64,000 bases of DNA from Zhengitettix transpicula (GCA_037074705.1 CM073593.1:6515001-6579000), one strand, 5' to 3'. Positions 1 to 12,273 are shown, numbered from the stretch's first letter. A program made the numbers and translations. The notes: generated from the letters alone by a model not told the origin.

Positions 1-139
1 AAAATTATGATCATATTTTGTTATTTTAAAAAGCATTCAACAGTGTTTGTAGATTATCTACAATGAATCTGTTTTTGTCGTAGTATTTTTTTAAAATACC
101 AATCGATCGCAAATTGTTCACTGAGCCAGGCCGTGTGCG

Positions 140-262
140 ACATGAGCGTTTCACGGTTCGATGAAGATGACGGCAGTGCATTTGTCCGTCGAAACGTCGA
201 GTTACAATCGCTGTTTGACCCGGGTGGAAACCCGAGAACGTTTCCTTCAACAAATGAATTTG
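140..262 (+). repeat. Penelope-type terminal repeat fragment (hammerhead-like)
   Basis: The stretch has the pattern GATGACGG, then a short hairpin, then CCGTCGAAACGTCG, and ends in GGAAACCCGAGAACG. The same order (GATGRCG, stem, GAAACGTYG, later CCGAGAAC) recurs near 9.5, 33.4-34.3, 39.0, 39.55 and 41.1 kb. There it sits beside a Penelope-like GIY-YIG gene. The GAAAC block after a stem resembles the hammerhead ribozyme core found in Penelope terminal repeats, but the canonical CUGAUGA is not intact. A degenerate remnant is most likely. Confidence 0.5.
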
Positions 263-559
263 TTGGTGGATTCCAGTAAAACTGGCAGAATTTTCTCCGA
301 GAAGTAGACGGAATATGATGAAAATTCCGCTTCAAACAGGGTAACATTATCCTGTTCATCAGATAGTATGTGATATAGGCTCGATGTTGACAAATATTTT
401 GGAATGACTATCAATAAACGTTAAACTTCATTCGGTTATTGTAAGCCGCAATCAAACTACAGGATCAAAGATCTGGCGGACACGATTTTTCATTTCTGAA
501 GAGGTAAACTAGGGCTTTAACTACTGGTTAACTGACATACTGAATGTCAGAATTTAATT

Positions 560-835
560 CATTGACATCTATAACCCTGTATTCGACACCAATCTCGGTT
601 GTTTCGCGTTATTTTTATGAAACACCTCTCCACACGCTCCCTTAGTTCTGCTTTAAGGGGTTGAAATTATACACTAAAAATATCTGGAGAGAAACTATTA
701 ATCCCATCGACCCCGACAACTAATTATTCGAAGCTGAAAATGGCCGTTTTTAAATTCCGTCCCCGTTTACCGCTTTGTGAGTTTCCAAATGCTTCAAAAG
801 GCCGACAGAAACTTTCGCGGGCGTGCGCACTATTC
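560..835 (+). repeat. Dispersed copy of repeat family B
   Basis: This is a diverged copy of the repeat arrayed at 20-24 kb. It carries the same succession of landmarks: a 'TTGTTTCGCGTTATTTTTATG' type block (shortened here), a pyrimidine-rich C stretch, 'GGGGTTGAAATTATACAC', and 'ATCGACCCCGACAA'. It has no coding potential. From 840 to 1310 I see nothing recognisable except AT-rich sequence. Confidence 0.6.
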
Positions 836-1341
836 ACCAAAGTTTTATTGCAATAGGATGACAGACAGACATTCATATGTACATAATGTAAATAAAATAT
901 AACACATATCTCAGATATTATGTAAATACCCTTATATTATAAACACATTTCACACATCTAAAATAAATGCTTGAAATATATAATTATCTGTCAAATTACG
1001 GTAACATTGGAAGCATTTCCGAAAATTAATTAAATATTGGTAATATTTGAGTGCCAGATAATTTTTTGTAGATTGAAGCTTCTATTTAGACGTGTCAGAA
1101 TTACACTAACTAATCGAGTCACTAGAAATTTGATTCTTATATTGTGGTTGGCTCAAACGTTCTCTAAGAACAAAACTGTGCTGTAATTATATTTTACTCT
1201 CTAGAATTTATTCGTATTTTTGTTTTTTACAAACTTACAGCATGAAACGCTTTTCTTTTCCGTCTTGACGCTTGTGTTAGCAATGTTTTCTTTATTATGT
1301 AGAATACGTTTCCTTTAATGTTGACAAAATGTCTCAAGGAA

Positions 1342-1530
1342 ATGGCCAGTTGGACGTTACGAAGAGTCAGTGTGATCGTGTTGGTGCTACTAGTAATTTA
1401 TTTGCCTGTTATTTTTTACTGTTATCCCAAACAGAACTTGTATGGTAGGAACATTTTCGCAGACGAGCACGAACCGAGCAACGAGCGCTCTAGTACCACC
1501 GGAGACTCCCGAGCCGAACAGAGCATTTGA
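1342..1530 (+). CDS. Unrecognised short ORF with signal-anchor-like helix (possible first exon)
   Basis: The ATG at 1342 has a good start context (AAGGAAATGG). It opens a reading frame whose first residues are MASWTLRR, followed by a strongly hydrophobic run VSVIVLVLLVIYLPVIFYC, the pattern of an N-terminal signal anchor. A possible splice donor (GTAGGA) lies directly after the codons for QNLY. The rest of the frame to the stop at 1530 is low-complexity S/E/R and probably intron. An in-frame ATG at 1318 has a weaker context. No partner exon was found downstream before the NIPA gene. It could be the first exon of a type II membrane protein, or a chance ORF. Confidence 0.25.
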   Translation: MASWTLRRVSVIVLVLLVIYLPVIFYCYPKQNLYGRNIFADEHEPSNERSSTTGDSRAEQSI

Positions 1531-1825
1531 AAATTTTTGCATCCTGACCGATATATATACAGTTTTTGATAATGATTTCAAAGTGGCTTAAAGCTTTCTG
1601 ATGAACTGAAATAATATCCATTGAAGATTAGATCCCATATAACAGGGCTGTCCCTCGTTATTTGAACAAATTTAAGTATGAATTCTTGCGGTCACTTAAT
1701 TTCATTTGCCATTTCTATTTATGTAACGCAACAAGTCGGACCAACGTAGCAAAGAATACAAGGCAAAAGAGTATAGAATATATTATGATCTTTGATAAAA
1801 GCGAAAGAGATCGGTTCGGCTCGGT

Positions 1826-1955
1826 CCCCGTCCACACTACAACGTCCACGCACCGAGCTTTACCAACCCGACAATAGCTGGAGTCCACGGCGAGCAATCC
1901 TGTCCATCTAGCGCATGCGCACTGACTCATGTTCGGCTCGGTAGTCTGGACGGGG
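1826..1955. mobile_element. Small GC-rich MITE-like element with inverted ends
   Basis: The left end reads CCCCGTCCACACTAC and the right end, reverse complemented, reads CCCCGTCCAGACTAC (14 of 15 identical). These enclose a ~100-bp GC-rich core in AT-rich surroundings. No transposase ORF and no clear target duplication were seen. A related TTCGGCTCGG string also occurs in inverted orientation near 1505-1520. Confidence 0.45.
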
Positions 1956-2894
1956 CTTAAAATTCTTTATTTGATGTTTGGATTTTTCAAAAGCCTGAAA
2001 TGCGAAATTTTATATACCCGTGAGCTGTATAAAATGCACTGAAATGCAAGATAAAAGTAATTGTTAATTAAAAACTTATATTAGTCCTCAATCAATATAA
2101 AACAGGAGCTTTCGTTTTTATCCTATTCATGTTGTTTACATAAAAATTACGTAATGTTTATATCATGCCACTGCCCTCAGTGCGTGGCATTCTGTATATT
2201 TCATTAAAATAAATTTTTAAACCATCAAATAAGAGGGAAGTAAATACTACGACTACATAATATTAATTCATAAAATCGTTATTTTTATAATAAAAAGTCA
2301 TAGGTCGATAGTTTCACATTTGCGATATGTATGTCGAAGTTGTAATCGACCATCATGTGTCAGATGATGAAAATTAGTTGTAGAATTCTGCAAGATATAT
2401 AGGATAATTTTGAGCAATGTTACATTAGGATGTGTACATTTTATGAACGCTTAACGTGTAAATTACATTTAAATTTACTTAAAATTAACAGAATAATTAA
2501 AAATAAATAAACAGATATGACCAATAAGTCATATTATTAAATGTTTCTTCAATCATTACTCGAATACATTTTCTTAATGTTAAAATATATTTTCTTTAAT
2601 TTTCAGAATTCAACACAATTCAAGAAATTTTTATCGCTAAAAATATTACTTTGGTCACATTTTTAAACTAGATTAGAAACAAAATATTTTTCTATTTGTA
2701 TTAATTTCAGTGTCACTGTAACCATTGAAGTAAATATTTAATTTTAAACTAGTACTGAATTATTGGCATTTATCTTTATTTACTGTATTTTGTTTATTAT
2801 CAAATTTAAATAATTTTTAAATATAAAAAAGAGACGTTTAAATTTAATTTGGAATACAATTCAATCATAGGTGAGGCTCACATTACTATACATA

Positions 2895-4741
2895 ATGAAC
2901 AAGGAACCATCAACAACTGATGCAGATCTTGCAGAACCTTATGATGTTACGGAGTATTATATTGGACTTTGCTTGGCAGTCAGCTCCAGTATTTTCATAG
3001 GTATTTCATCATATTTGTGTATTGTACAAATGAAAACCTACCTGCTTACAGTTTGTTCAATATTACTTTTATTAAATAAGTTCAGTTCTCTTCAAATTTG
3101 TTATATGTATTTACAATCACTGTACAATGTCATAGGTTCAAGTTTCATTATTAAAAAGAAGGCACTGATTCGTCTTACACGTTTGGGTGGAGTTCGTGCT
3201 AGTGCGGGAGGATTCGGATACCTCAAAGAATGGATATGGTGGGCAGGACTATTTTCAAGTAAGTTTTTAAACATATAATGAAATTGTAGAAATGTTAACA
3301 CAGATTTTGTAGAAAAATAAAACACTTGCTTGTTTTGCTGTCAACATTTGTGTATTGAACTTACAAGATTTAAACATTTTGCAAAATGTCTTAGGATCTT
3401 CCAGTTTCATATAAAAAGTGGATATTGGGTTTTTCCAAATCAAAAATTTAAAAATAAGGTGATTTTAAGTACCAACATATTCTTTGCAATACATTATTTT
3501 GGTTGATGTAGGCAGTAGAAATTGGCAACTTAACATTACTACGTAACTAGTTTTATGCACTGTATTGTGTATGATGTTATTTGTTCCAGATGCGAATGAG
3601 TGGAAATCACAGTTTTTTCTTTATGAAATGTTCTCTAAAATTATGCATGTTTATTGCCAGCCAAGAGATCTTACTGTGGTTACCAGAAATTAATTTATGA
3701 TATTAATCTACCACACTTTAAGATCATATAAATAAAAAGGATATGATTATATTATAATTAAACATGCAATTCTAATTTTAATTCATAATAAATCAATAGT
3801 TAATGGAAATTGTTATCTCGCAAAGAGAGATTTTTTTTTTTGTTAAAATATAATTGTATAGATAGATTACTGTCTTAATGTTCACTGTCCATTACTTAAT
3901 ATAAGTACATATTAAACACAGTTTTCTGTAACCAGAAATTTAATATAAAAAGTAGTTTAATATTTATTTTCTTTCAGTGGGCATTGGTGAAGTTGCAAAC
4001 TTTGCAGCATATGCATTTGCTCCAGCATCTTTAGTTACTCCTCTTGGTGCCCTCAGTGTTTTGGTTTCTGCTATTCTTTCTTCACGATTTTTGAATGAAA
4101 AACTCAATATTCTGGGAAAGGTAAATTTATAAAATATTTATTTAAAAGTATTGCAATATTGGCCAATAGTTGAAGCCATTTAATTTGACAGTAAATTTTA
4201 AATATTTAATTTGTTTCAGCTTGGTTGTCTTTTGTGTGTTTTGGGATCCACAGTTATAGTCATACATTCTCCCAAAGAGGAAGAAATTGAAAGTATTGAG
4301 GCACTTAAAGATAAATTACTATATCCAGGTAAATACTTTTTTTGTTTTTTTAAAATACATTCCTCTTAAATTCTAGACTTTATCAATTTCTTTCCTGACG
4401 AAGGGGGCTCAAAAATTTGAAATATATTTTTACTCCTCAGCCCGCCTGGACAAACTGTTGATTTCAGATGAGTCGACTTTGCTTTGACCCTTCCCAATCC
4501 AATATATATAACACAATGTTTAGCATTTATATATTGGTGATGAAGTCACGTTCGATAATTGGATAGTGAGGAAATATGGGAGAAAGGTGGAAATACACTC
4601 TAAAGAAAGCATATGCTCAGGGGTAGAAATACACTTGAAGGAAAGTATATGTTCATGTTGTGGAGGGGAAATGATTAAGATAGAAGGACTGAAATATTTG
4701 ACGTGGCCGGGAATCAAACCTGGGTACATTTGTGCTTCATG

Positions 4742-4811
<70 letters not shown>

Positions 4812-5999
4812 CACACACACACACACACACACAATGTTAGGAATATTAAAATGAAAAATAATAAGAAAAAATATACCCAAATAAAGATTAAATAAGTGCT
4901 AATATAAATGCCAGGTTTCTGGAAGCCTTGTTCCTTTCTCACACCACCCAAAGAAAGAAACAAGGCTTCCAGAAATGTGTGTTATTTATGTTAACACTTA
5001 TTTATTCTGTATTTGGGTATCTTTCTTATTATTGTTAGAAACTTTAATTTGGTGATTAAATCACATTGGATCCTGGATAGTGAGGCAAGATCGAAATAAA
5101 TAGGAGAATGGTGAGAATACACTTTATGAAGAAGCATATGATAAGGCCTAGAATTACACACTAAAGAAAGCATATTTTCAATATGTACAATTGGAAGGAA
5201 ACTGTAATTGTAATATATTTATAATTGTTACAATTACTTCTAATTCACAAAGAATATAATTCATACTGCCCTTATTATATTTTTCTCATTGGATACTGCT
5301 CATAAGTAGTTGGATATGCTATTCATTTCTGTATGAATAGTTATGGTGCACCCTGTTCAAATATTTTCTATTGTTGCAGGTTTTCTGTGTTATGTTGCAT
5401 TGGTGCTGGCAACAACAATTTTGATCATATTCTATATTGGACCTAAATATGGCCACAGAAATGTTGTGGTCTATGTTACTTTGTGCTCAGCTATTGGATC
5501 TCTTACTGTTATGAGCTGTAAAGGATTGGGATTGGCATTGAAGTCTACAATTTCAGGCCAGTCCAACGAGCTCGGAAACTGGCTAGCATGGGTCCTCTTG
5601 ATAATGGTGATATTGTGTATCTCCATGCAGATGAACTACCTCAACCGAGCCCTTGATCTTTTCAATACAGGCATTGTAACACCTGTTTACTATGTACTAT
5701 TTACAAGTCTGGTCATTACTGCATCAACTATACTTTTTCGTGAGTGGCAACATTTAGAATATCCTGACATTATAGGCAGTTTGTGTGGTTTTCTTGTGGT
5801 TATTATAGCAATCCTGTTATTAAATGCTTTCCGGGATTTAGAGGTCTCATACAGTGACTTTCAAAATATAATGAGACCGAAACGAACTCCAATACCAGTT
5901 TATCGTGACACAAATAGATTGCTTCACAGTGACGAAGAGAGTCAGACTCAGCCTTCAGAAAGAAATTATGGAAGTCCTGGAGTAACACAGTCCATTTGA
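2895..5999 (+). CDS. spict: NIPA-family magnesium transporter / spichthyin homologue (5 coding exons)
   Basis: Coding exons are 2895-3000, 3136-3258, 3978-4120, 4220-4328 and 5380-5999, giving 366 aa. All introns are GT-AG and the phases agree at every junction. The protein matches the NIPA family: an N-terminal SSSIFIG segment followed by [10 protein letters not shown], the conserved EWIWWAGL and [22 protein letters not shown] blocks (partial), ILSSRFLNE, the [10 protein letters not shown] loop, and [19 protein letters not shown]. About nine membrane helices can be read, with a hydrophilic C-tail. NIPA proteins transport Mg2+, and the fly member (spichthyin) acts in early endosomes to limit BMP signalling; that role is known for the family and inferred here. 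The start at 2895 is the first ATG before the conserved EYYIGL. An AG at 2869-2870 suggests an upstream 5' UTR exon. Introns 2 and 4 contain AT-rich filler and repeats. Confidence 0.95.
4741..4833. repeat. (TA)n then (CA)n microsatellite in NIPA intron 4
   Basis: A run of TA dinucleotides (about 4744-4807) passes directly into CA dinucleotides to 4833. It lies inside the last NIPA intron. Open frames across it (alternating Ile/Tyr) are artefacts. Confidence 0.95.
4857..5033. repeat. Foldback (inverted-repeat) element in NIPA intron 4
   Basis: The inner arms TTTCTGGAAGCCTTGTTCC and GAAACAAGGCTTCCAGAAA flank a 12-nt loop with one mismatch over 24 bp. The symmetry continues outward through ATACCCAAATA on the left and TATTTGGGTAT on the right, out to AATAATAAG and CTTATTATT. 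The total arm length is about 80 bp. Diverged direct repeats of ~120 bp (4520-4650 and 5050-5185, sharing 'GGATAGTGAGG' and 'AAGAAAGCATAT') bracket it. The whole 4.5-5.2 kb piece may be one MITE. Confidence 0.7.
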
Positions 6000-8640
6000 C
6001 AGGGAAAACCCCTGTTCTTAAAGAATCTGTGAGGATCAATTCTTCAAGTGAAATTATACAAAGACCTCGGGAATTGCTCAGAATATTGAGAGTTCCATTT
6101 AGACATTTACTAATAGAAGCATTGTAATATTGTTACCACACTGTGATAGATATTTGTTTAATGGGACAGTAAAATACAACTATATGTTTGTGATAGTTCA
6201 TATACTGGATATAATTAAACAATGAATAAGAAGAATGTGCAACTTACCTGAACTCGATTTGAAGTCATTAATGACCTTGGAAGTATGCCAGTTTAAACTT
6301 TTAACTACCTTGCCAATTTACCTAATTTTAGCAATTGTCAGTTTTATAACAAATATTTAAAATATGTGTATATTATAGAAAAATTATTTTTGAAAATATA
6401 AATATACCGTTATTGTATTATGTATCCTAACATTTTCCTAAATTGACAACTAGGCCAAAAACTGGTACAGGTTTCCAGGGTGCTGTAACCTGAGAAATAA
6501 CCATCTATCTAAAGATACGTCTGCCAGTAAACCCTATCTCTCACAGCCAGTGTGGCCCTGGGAAATTCAGCATAAGCTGTAGCAAAGAGAGACTTTACTT
6601 GTATGTTTAAGATCTCTTTGAGACAACGTTGAAAGTTAATTCTCTCCTTTTATGCCTGATTCAGGGTTTTATAAACTACAACAATATTAAGGTAGGTAAA
6701 CTATCACCCACTGCCATCAAAATATATTTGACCTCTGAGTTGCAAAACCCATAATTCTGCTGTACATTAGTTTATTAAGATATTTTACAAAACGTAATTT
6801 AAAGTTAGTCACTCTTAGGATTAACAGGGGCCAACTATGATATCATTTTGCCCACTCCAGTGATCAAAAGAGTTATCTTGAGCACTACGCATCATCTATA
6901 ATTCGACATATCTGAGACTTGATATTACTGTAGGGAAATATGCCTGAAAAGATTTGATTCACAAAACAAAACTTTCTCTGAATTTGACCCCTCATAGTTC
7001 TCAGCGTAGAAATGGGATAGTACTAGGAGAATGGAAAAGCCTGCTCTCCCTTCACCAAACTAGAGCTACAGCTAGGCAAAAATAAATAATTCAGGAAACG
7101 AAATAGGAAAGTTTTTCAATTTCAAGAGTGCCTTAGCTCTCTGAGAGGGGTCTTGTATGTTGAATGCAACACTTTTAGTTTTAATGAAGAGAAAACATCT
7201 TGGCCAAGTGTCTGTAGTCTACCAATTTTCCCAAGCTTCTTGGGAAGGGGAAGTTCCTTCAATATATCAAACCACAAAGTTTAGTAATTAATAAATGGCT
7301 ATCAAAAGCTAAAACATAGTCTGAATTTTCTGTCGTCTTGCATTCACATACCAGAGGCAAAATGTAAGGATACACTACTTGCGATTTTAGATTAGATAAG
7401 GCAGACGTCCTTGCCAAAGAAATACAAATTGACAACAATAATTTAATGATAAAATGAAAAAAATTACATCTGATTTAAAATAATGAATAAGAAAGTTAGC
7501 CAATTCAGACAAAAAAAGTGATTTTTTTGTCTGAATTGGATAACTTTCTTATTCAATAATCTAATTATGTAAAAATATCATTCCAGGCCATCCGCAAGCT
7601 ACTATATCCACCAGCATCATTCCTGCTTTTTATAGCTCATCAGTGATGCACTGACCTATTAAGCAACCTTTCAAGAGACATTATGCCATTTATATGTTTC
7701 GTACCTTACAGTGGATAACTCTTCCTTTGGCATGTCACCAATAATACGGTACATATGCATATTCTTCTTGGACTCCCAAAAATACAAATTTACTGCATCT
7801 ATTATAATGGGCCTTAAGAATGTTCAGTAATATTAAAGCACACAATGGCATTTACTACCAAGCTATGTCGAGACCATTATAATATATATTGTAACTGAAT
7901 TCAGATGTTAGCTGTTCCGCAGGGTTCTGGGACAACTTTGGTGGTCCGGCATGTCGGATGGCACTTTTTTTAAAAATAACGAAAAGTCTAAATAGAATAA
8001 TTATTGAACAGTGTCACCAATGAAATGATATTGAAAAAACAACATAAAAGTATTTTGGGTGACCTTGATCATGTACCTGGCCACTGTGTGACACATATGG
8101 AGCATGCTACATTCACTTGAGTGTCACCATGCTATAGAACATGCAGCCGAACTGATGTACTAGCAGCGTTGCTGAAAACATTCCATCAGTTTGCCCAAAT
8201 TTATTTTTCTACTTCTGACAAAAACTGTGCCAGCTTCACACACTATGTGAAAATTTTCAAAGCAAATTGAGCATTTGGTAGTGTAATATGTATATATATT
8301 TAAAAATTCCAACAGTTTAATAATATTTCACATTCTGTCAAAAAATAGGTAAGTTTATTGGAAGAACGGTTTATGTTGATGTTTGTTGCATTTAATAATA
8401 ATCAGTGGATACCTACTTTTGTTTTTTGAACTAAAGAAAAAACAAATTAATAAAACGACCTGCTTGAGGAATGTAAATGAGAATCTATGGTTCCTTGCTG
8501 TATTTTAATATAATATAATAGTTTGTATGACTTACTACGCAAAGTAACAGAACATAATTTCTAATCAAATTTATTGAATTATATCGACAACTTCCGTATT
8601 TGTGGAAAGTGAAAGGAAAATATTATTGCGCACCTTAAGA
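6000..8640. other. NIPA 3' UTR and intergenic AT-rich sequence
   Basis: No coding exon or recognised element was found here apart from the inverted repeat at 7485-7554. The NIPA 3' UTR must end somewhere after 6000. Several AT-rich stretches around 6200-6430 could hold the poly(A) site, but none is decisive. Confidence 0.5.
7485..7554. repeat. Palindromic repeat, ~32-bp arms
   Basis: The left arm GAATAAGAAAGTTAGCCAAT continues into TCAGACAAAAAAA. It is answered by TTTTTTGTCTGAATTGG continuing into ATAACTTTCTTATTC. The loop is only a few bases. Single arms of the same sequence occur at 32730-32765 and 63622-63660, so this is a dispersed family. Confidence 0.8.
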
Positions 8641-8645
8641 AGAAC

Positions 8646-8930
8646 TTTTTTTAGGGTAACAGGCTACATGAGGGTAATCCACATGTTGGCAACTCCCCTT
8701 TAATAGCATAGGAAGGTAGCCAAGGGTTAACTAGGGCTCCCGGGCTATAGTTTAAGGATCCTACCCAGCATTCGCCTAAAAGTAATGCATGGAAAAGCCT
8801 GCAACAGGTAGGTCGGGTATTGGGTACTTGTCCCACGCCCTTCCAATAGTGGGAGAAAAGTTTGCTGTGGGGTCGCAGCATTCCCTTCTCCGTACCTCGA
8901 CCAGTTTAGGACTCCTAGTCAAACAGTTTT
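8646..8930 (-). mobile_element. A-tailed retroposon-like repeat (family A), copy 1, partial
   Basis: On the minus strand this copy ends in ...TAGCCTGTTACCCT followed by an A-run (seen as T7 at 8646-8652). It shows the family landmarks: GGGGAGTTGCC-like block, TAGCCCGGG, CCTGATGCAGG-like block, GCGTGGGACAAGTA and CTAAACTGGTCGAGG. About 45 bp are missing internally between two GGAAGG repeats, and the 5' half is absent. It is non-coding. Confidence 0.8.
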
Positions 8931-9384
8931 AAAACAGTATTTGGACGGATTCATAACATCAGTGACTCTTTACATCCAATCAAGGATATTTTATGGTTGA
9001 AGACTTTAGGAGTCTACTTGATTCCCTGCGAATGCAGCTCCACGTACGTCGATCAGTAAGAACGGTGATGTAAAGTATTATAAACACGAGAGAAATTTAC
9101 GTTTAGGTCAACCAACGGTTGCAGAATACGCGAGAACATCGAATAATTTTCCATAGTACGAAGGTTTTAAAACAGAACACTGGAACAGCGGCATCCTTGA
9201 TGCAAGAAATATCAGAATTAACAGAAACACTGGCTATCGGCAGAGCCACGCTTGGGGGTACTATTTCTGCAACCAAAGACCGACGCGGACAAAACTCGGG
9301 CGCAGAGTCGTGAGATTGGTGGTGATGTACTGCCGCCCGGTCTTCGACTACCAATCGGCAGCCAGCGCTAGTGTGGGCACCTCA

Positions 9385-9620
9385 GACCAAAGGTATAAAA
9401 AGGCAATATCCTCTTATCAAAATTAATTTTGTTCACTTATCCTTTGCCGAAGAGGGCTGTCAGCTCCATAACGGCTCCGAGTATTCCACTCGGATTAAAT
9501 ACACTGACTAAAGTAGCCCGGAAGATGCCGACGAAGCGTAGTGTGTTTACAACGCCACTCGGTTGGAAACCCGAGAACTCTTCCCACAACTCATTCACCG
9601 GGAAAGCCCGCGAAAGTTAT
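9385..9620 (+). repeat. Promoter-like TATA and Penelope-type terminal repeat fragment
   Basis: A TATAAAAAGG box occurs at about 9392. About 110 bp later come GGAAGATGCCGACGAAGCG, then CTCGGTTGGAAACCCGAGAAC, then CACCGGGAAAGCCCG. The last two blocks match the ends of the Penelope-associated repeats at 33-34 and 41.1 kb. This is probably a degraded terminal repeat with its own promoter. Confidence 0.4.
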
Positions 9621-10940
9621 TCAGCTTAACATTGTTGTTTTGGCGCCAACGGTAAATCCTTGTGTTGCTAGAAATAGACATTTTGACTGAACAATTTTTC
9701 AGTGCTTCGGAATGATAGAAATAATGTGATTGGCAAAATTTTAAAATCTTAGAATCTGCACGAGAGAAAGCCGAAGGCTGACAGAATCTGAACAAACTGG
9801 GTTACGCTAATCCTACCATCCGGTACGGTTCCCAGAAACCAGCCTTGACCCTATTATGAGGGAAATTTAGATTGCGTGTAACAAACATTATATTACGAAA
9901 CCATAAATTTTATGTGATTAATGGTTTACAATTTTGCGGGGTGCTGAAACTGAAAGCAAACTCATGTTGACAGTCCCGTACCTGAATTGGCAGTGCCATC
10001 TCAACGCCCTCCAAGCAGATCTCCTTCAGCAACAATGGATGGCGAGATCATATGCAGATCATTCACTTGCCAAAATTAAACGAGGTAAAATAGTAACTTC
10101 TTATATTAGACGCTATATTCAGTGGGATGGCAAGTTAAAGTGCACACATCGGAAAACGAACGTGACAATTCAACGATCCATTGCAGAAAGAATTTCCATA
10201 TCTCCAAATGTTTGGAGGGACAGTAAAATACATGTTCTACCAAGACTTGACGCCTAGGGGCTGTTCCACATTCATCTACACACCTACTAGCCTCACGGAA
10301 AGAATATCCGACAAACTTCAAAAAGTCACCATTTGTAATTCTGTAAGGTGCCCGTAAGGTAGCTAAATAGTACATAAAGAAATCAAAAGCTCTGTTTCTA
10401 AATGGGTGAATCTTGACCCACAACACTTGAACAAAAAGAAAACTCATAAATGTTACTATAAATTAAAGCCGTTAAAATTCACGTCAAAATTGTTAAATTT
10501 TACAATCTTCTTGCTCCAAATGGTTCAATGTTGTAAACAACCAAATCCAATATTAAAGGTGTTACTTACGTTCATAAATATGAATACTAAACCCTTGATT
10601 TGGACTGTAACGCGCGATTTTAATTTAATTTTGTTTTATTTTTCGGAAACGTTGTTTACTACAGTTTGGAGGATCCTTTTGTTTCCCAACTCGAGACGCC
10701 GACTTGTCGCGTCTCAGGAAGCCTCACGCGTCTATTTCAATACCTAAAGGATTAGCAGCCCCGAGATAGCGTACATCGTGGCACTGTAAACCTTTGCAAT
10801 GGCCCATGGGAAATTTCTTTGCGGCTAAGAACAACAAAAGCCCGGTGACGCTAAGGGCGGGAAAACGTTCAGCTCCGGGGTAGGAGGAGAGATTTTGAGA
10901 CAGTTGGTGGAAGTTGAACAGACATGAAAACGGTTGGAAG
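9621..10940. other. Unassigned repeat-like region without a recognisable gene
   Basis: The base composition is mixed, with a GC-rich block at 10670-10890. A 107-codon frame (9934-10257, +) shows no family signature and overlaps an opposing frame. I treat it as non-coding or as old transposon sequence. Confidence 0.4.
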
Positions 10941-10942
10941 AA

Positions 10943-11052
10943 GGACGTTGAGAAGAGTTGTTGGACAGACGCTAAAAGAGTTGTTGGACAGACGTTGAAA
11001 GAGTTGTTGGGCAGACGTTGAAAGAGTTGTTCGATAGACGTTGAAAACATTG
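10943..11052. repeat. 24-bp tandem repeat, ~4.5 units
   Basis: The unit AGAGTTGTTGGACAGACGTT plus GAAA is repeated with a few substitutions. Overlapping antisense frames rich in 'TTLSTSVQQLFQR' are by-products of the 24-bp (8-codon) period. Confidence 0.85.
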
Positions 11053-11974
11053 GTGAAACAAACAACGAGAAGCTCCAGCCAGCTGCAGGATCGAATTAGG
11101 AAAATCCCGGGACCTATAGCCACAGCGTGCAACAACAGGAAACAGGAACATGCAGTACGTATTTGGTGCGAGCAACTAATCTCTGATACGTAAACCCACA
11201 GGTGCCTGTGATTAGAGTTTTTCATGCTCAAAACAAAATATTAATAAAATTCATTTCAATTTTTAATGTTCAATTTTTTTTTGCTTTAATATAATAAAAT
11301 ATAACTAAAAAGCCAGCCCAATAAAATAATTCATTATAGGACCCATTTTTCACGTGGAAGTAAATCAGATGTTGGAGTACGCATCTGCAAGCAGCCGAAT
11401 TGTGTTGTGATGTCAGAAAAGTAAAGCAGCTAAATTGTGAATTCAAAGACTATTTACAGACATTAGGAAACAGACAGCAGAGCTGAGAGATTTGTAATTG
11501 TTAACGGACCGTAGCCGCCAACATTTCGAGCGAAATTTAAAGTTGAAGCTCACTTTTACAGTATTTTATATATATTGTTTACCCTTTTTTCTTTAGTGAC
11601 ATACCTGGTTTCATCCATTTAGTCACAATTGTCTTTTTTCATCTTTCTGCTGTACGTTATTTAAGATCCTGTTCGTTTTTGCAGCGTAGTCAGCCGCTTT
11701 CCACTTCAGACTTATTTATCTGATACATTGTGTCGGTAAAGCTGTTATTACTTGTAATAAATTCATTTCAAGTATAACCGTCTGATTACTAAATACGGAA
11801 GTTATAATATTAATGATAGACATGAATGACACAATGTTCATGCGTTTTTATATTACTCTTTGCAATATTATAGCCAGAGAGACTATTTACACAGTCTTCA
11901 TTCGTTTCATTCCAATTTGCAATATTTATCGAACTTAAATATGATCAAAGATTGAAGCCTTTCCTGGTGTAGTT

Positions 11975-12084
11975 GTTCAATATATTGTTCTCGTAGTTCA
12001 ACCGGGTTTTGCATAATTGTATTATTATGCGTTATAATATAATTATGCAAAACCCGGTTGAACTCCGAGAACAATATATTGAAC
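11975..12084. repeat. Near-perfect 51-bp palindrome upstream of cornichon
   Basis: The left arm (11975-12025) starts GTTCAATATATTGTTCTCG and contains TTCAACCGGGTTTTGCATAA. The right arm (12034-12084) is its reverse complement with about two mismatches, and an 8-nt spacer separates them. The arm sequence equals the Penelope-type terminal repeat at 38945-39090, so this is an inverted dimer of that repeat. It ends ~190 bp before the cornichon start codon. Confidence 0.9.
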
Positions 12085-12273
12085 TTAAATATGTAGTTCG
12101 ATATATACAGAGTTAAATCGCAATTTAATTAGTGACTAGTTCAAAGATACAACTTAACAGTTGAATGATTTGTCAAAGATATTAAGCAAGATATGTTCAT
12201 GAGTGATCTGAAATATCTATTTAATTTTAAATAGTTTTCCCGTCTTTATTAATAATAACAGTTTGTCGTGACT

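Noticed and set aside
4520..4963. 147-codon antisense frame with long Ile/Tyr run
   Set aside because: It is produced by the (TA)n(CA)n microsatellite inside an intron of the NIPA gene.
9934..10257. 107-codon frame with opposing 113-codon frame
   Set aside because: Neither shows a recognisable domain; overlapping open frames in a repeat-like region.
10724..11231. Antisense frames rich in 'TTLSTSVQQLFQR' repeats
   Set aside because: They are translations of a 24-bp tandem repeat whose length is a multiple of three.
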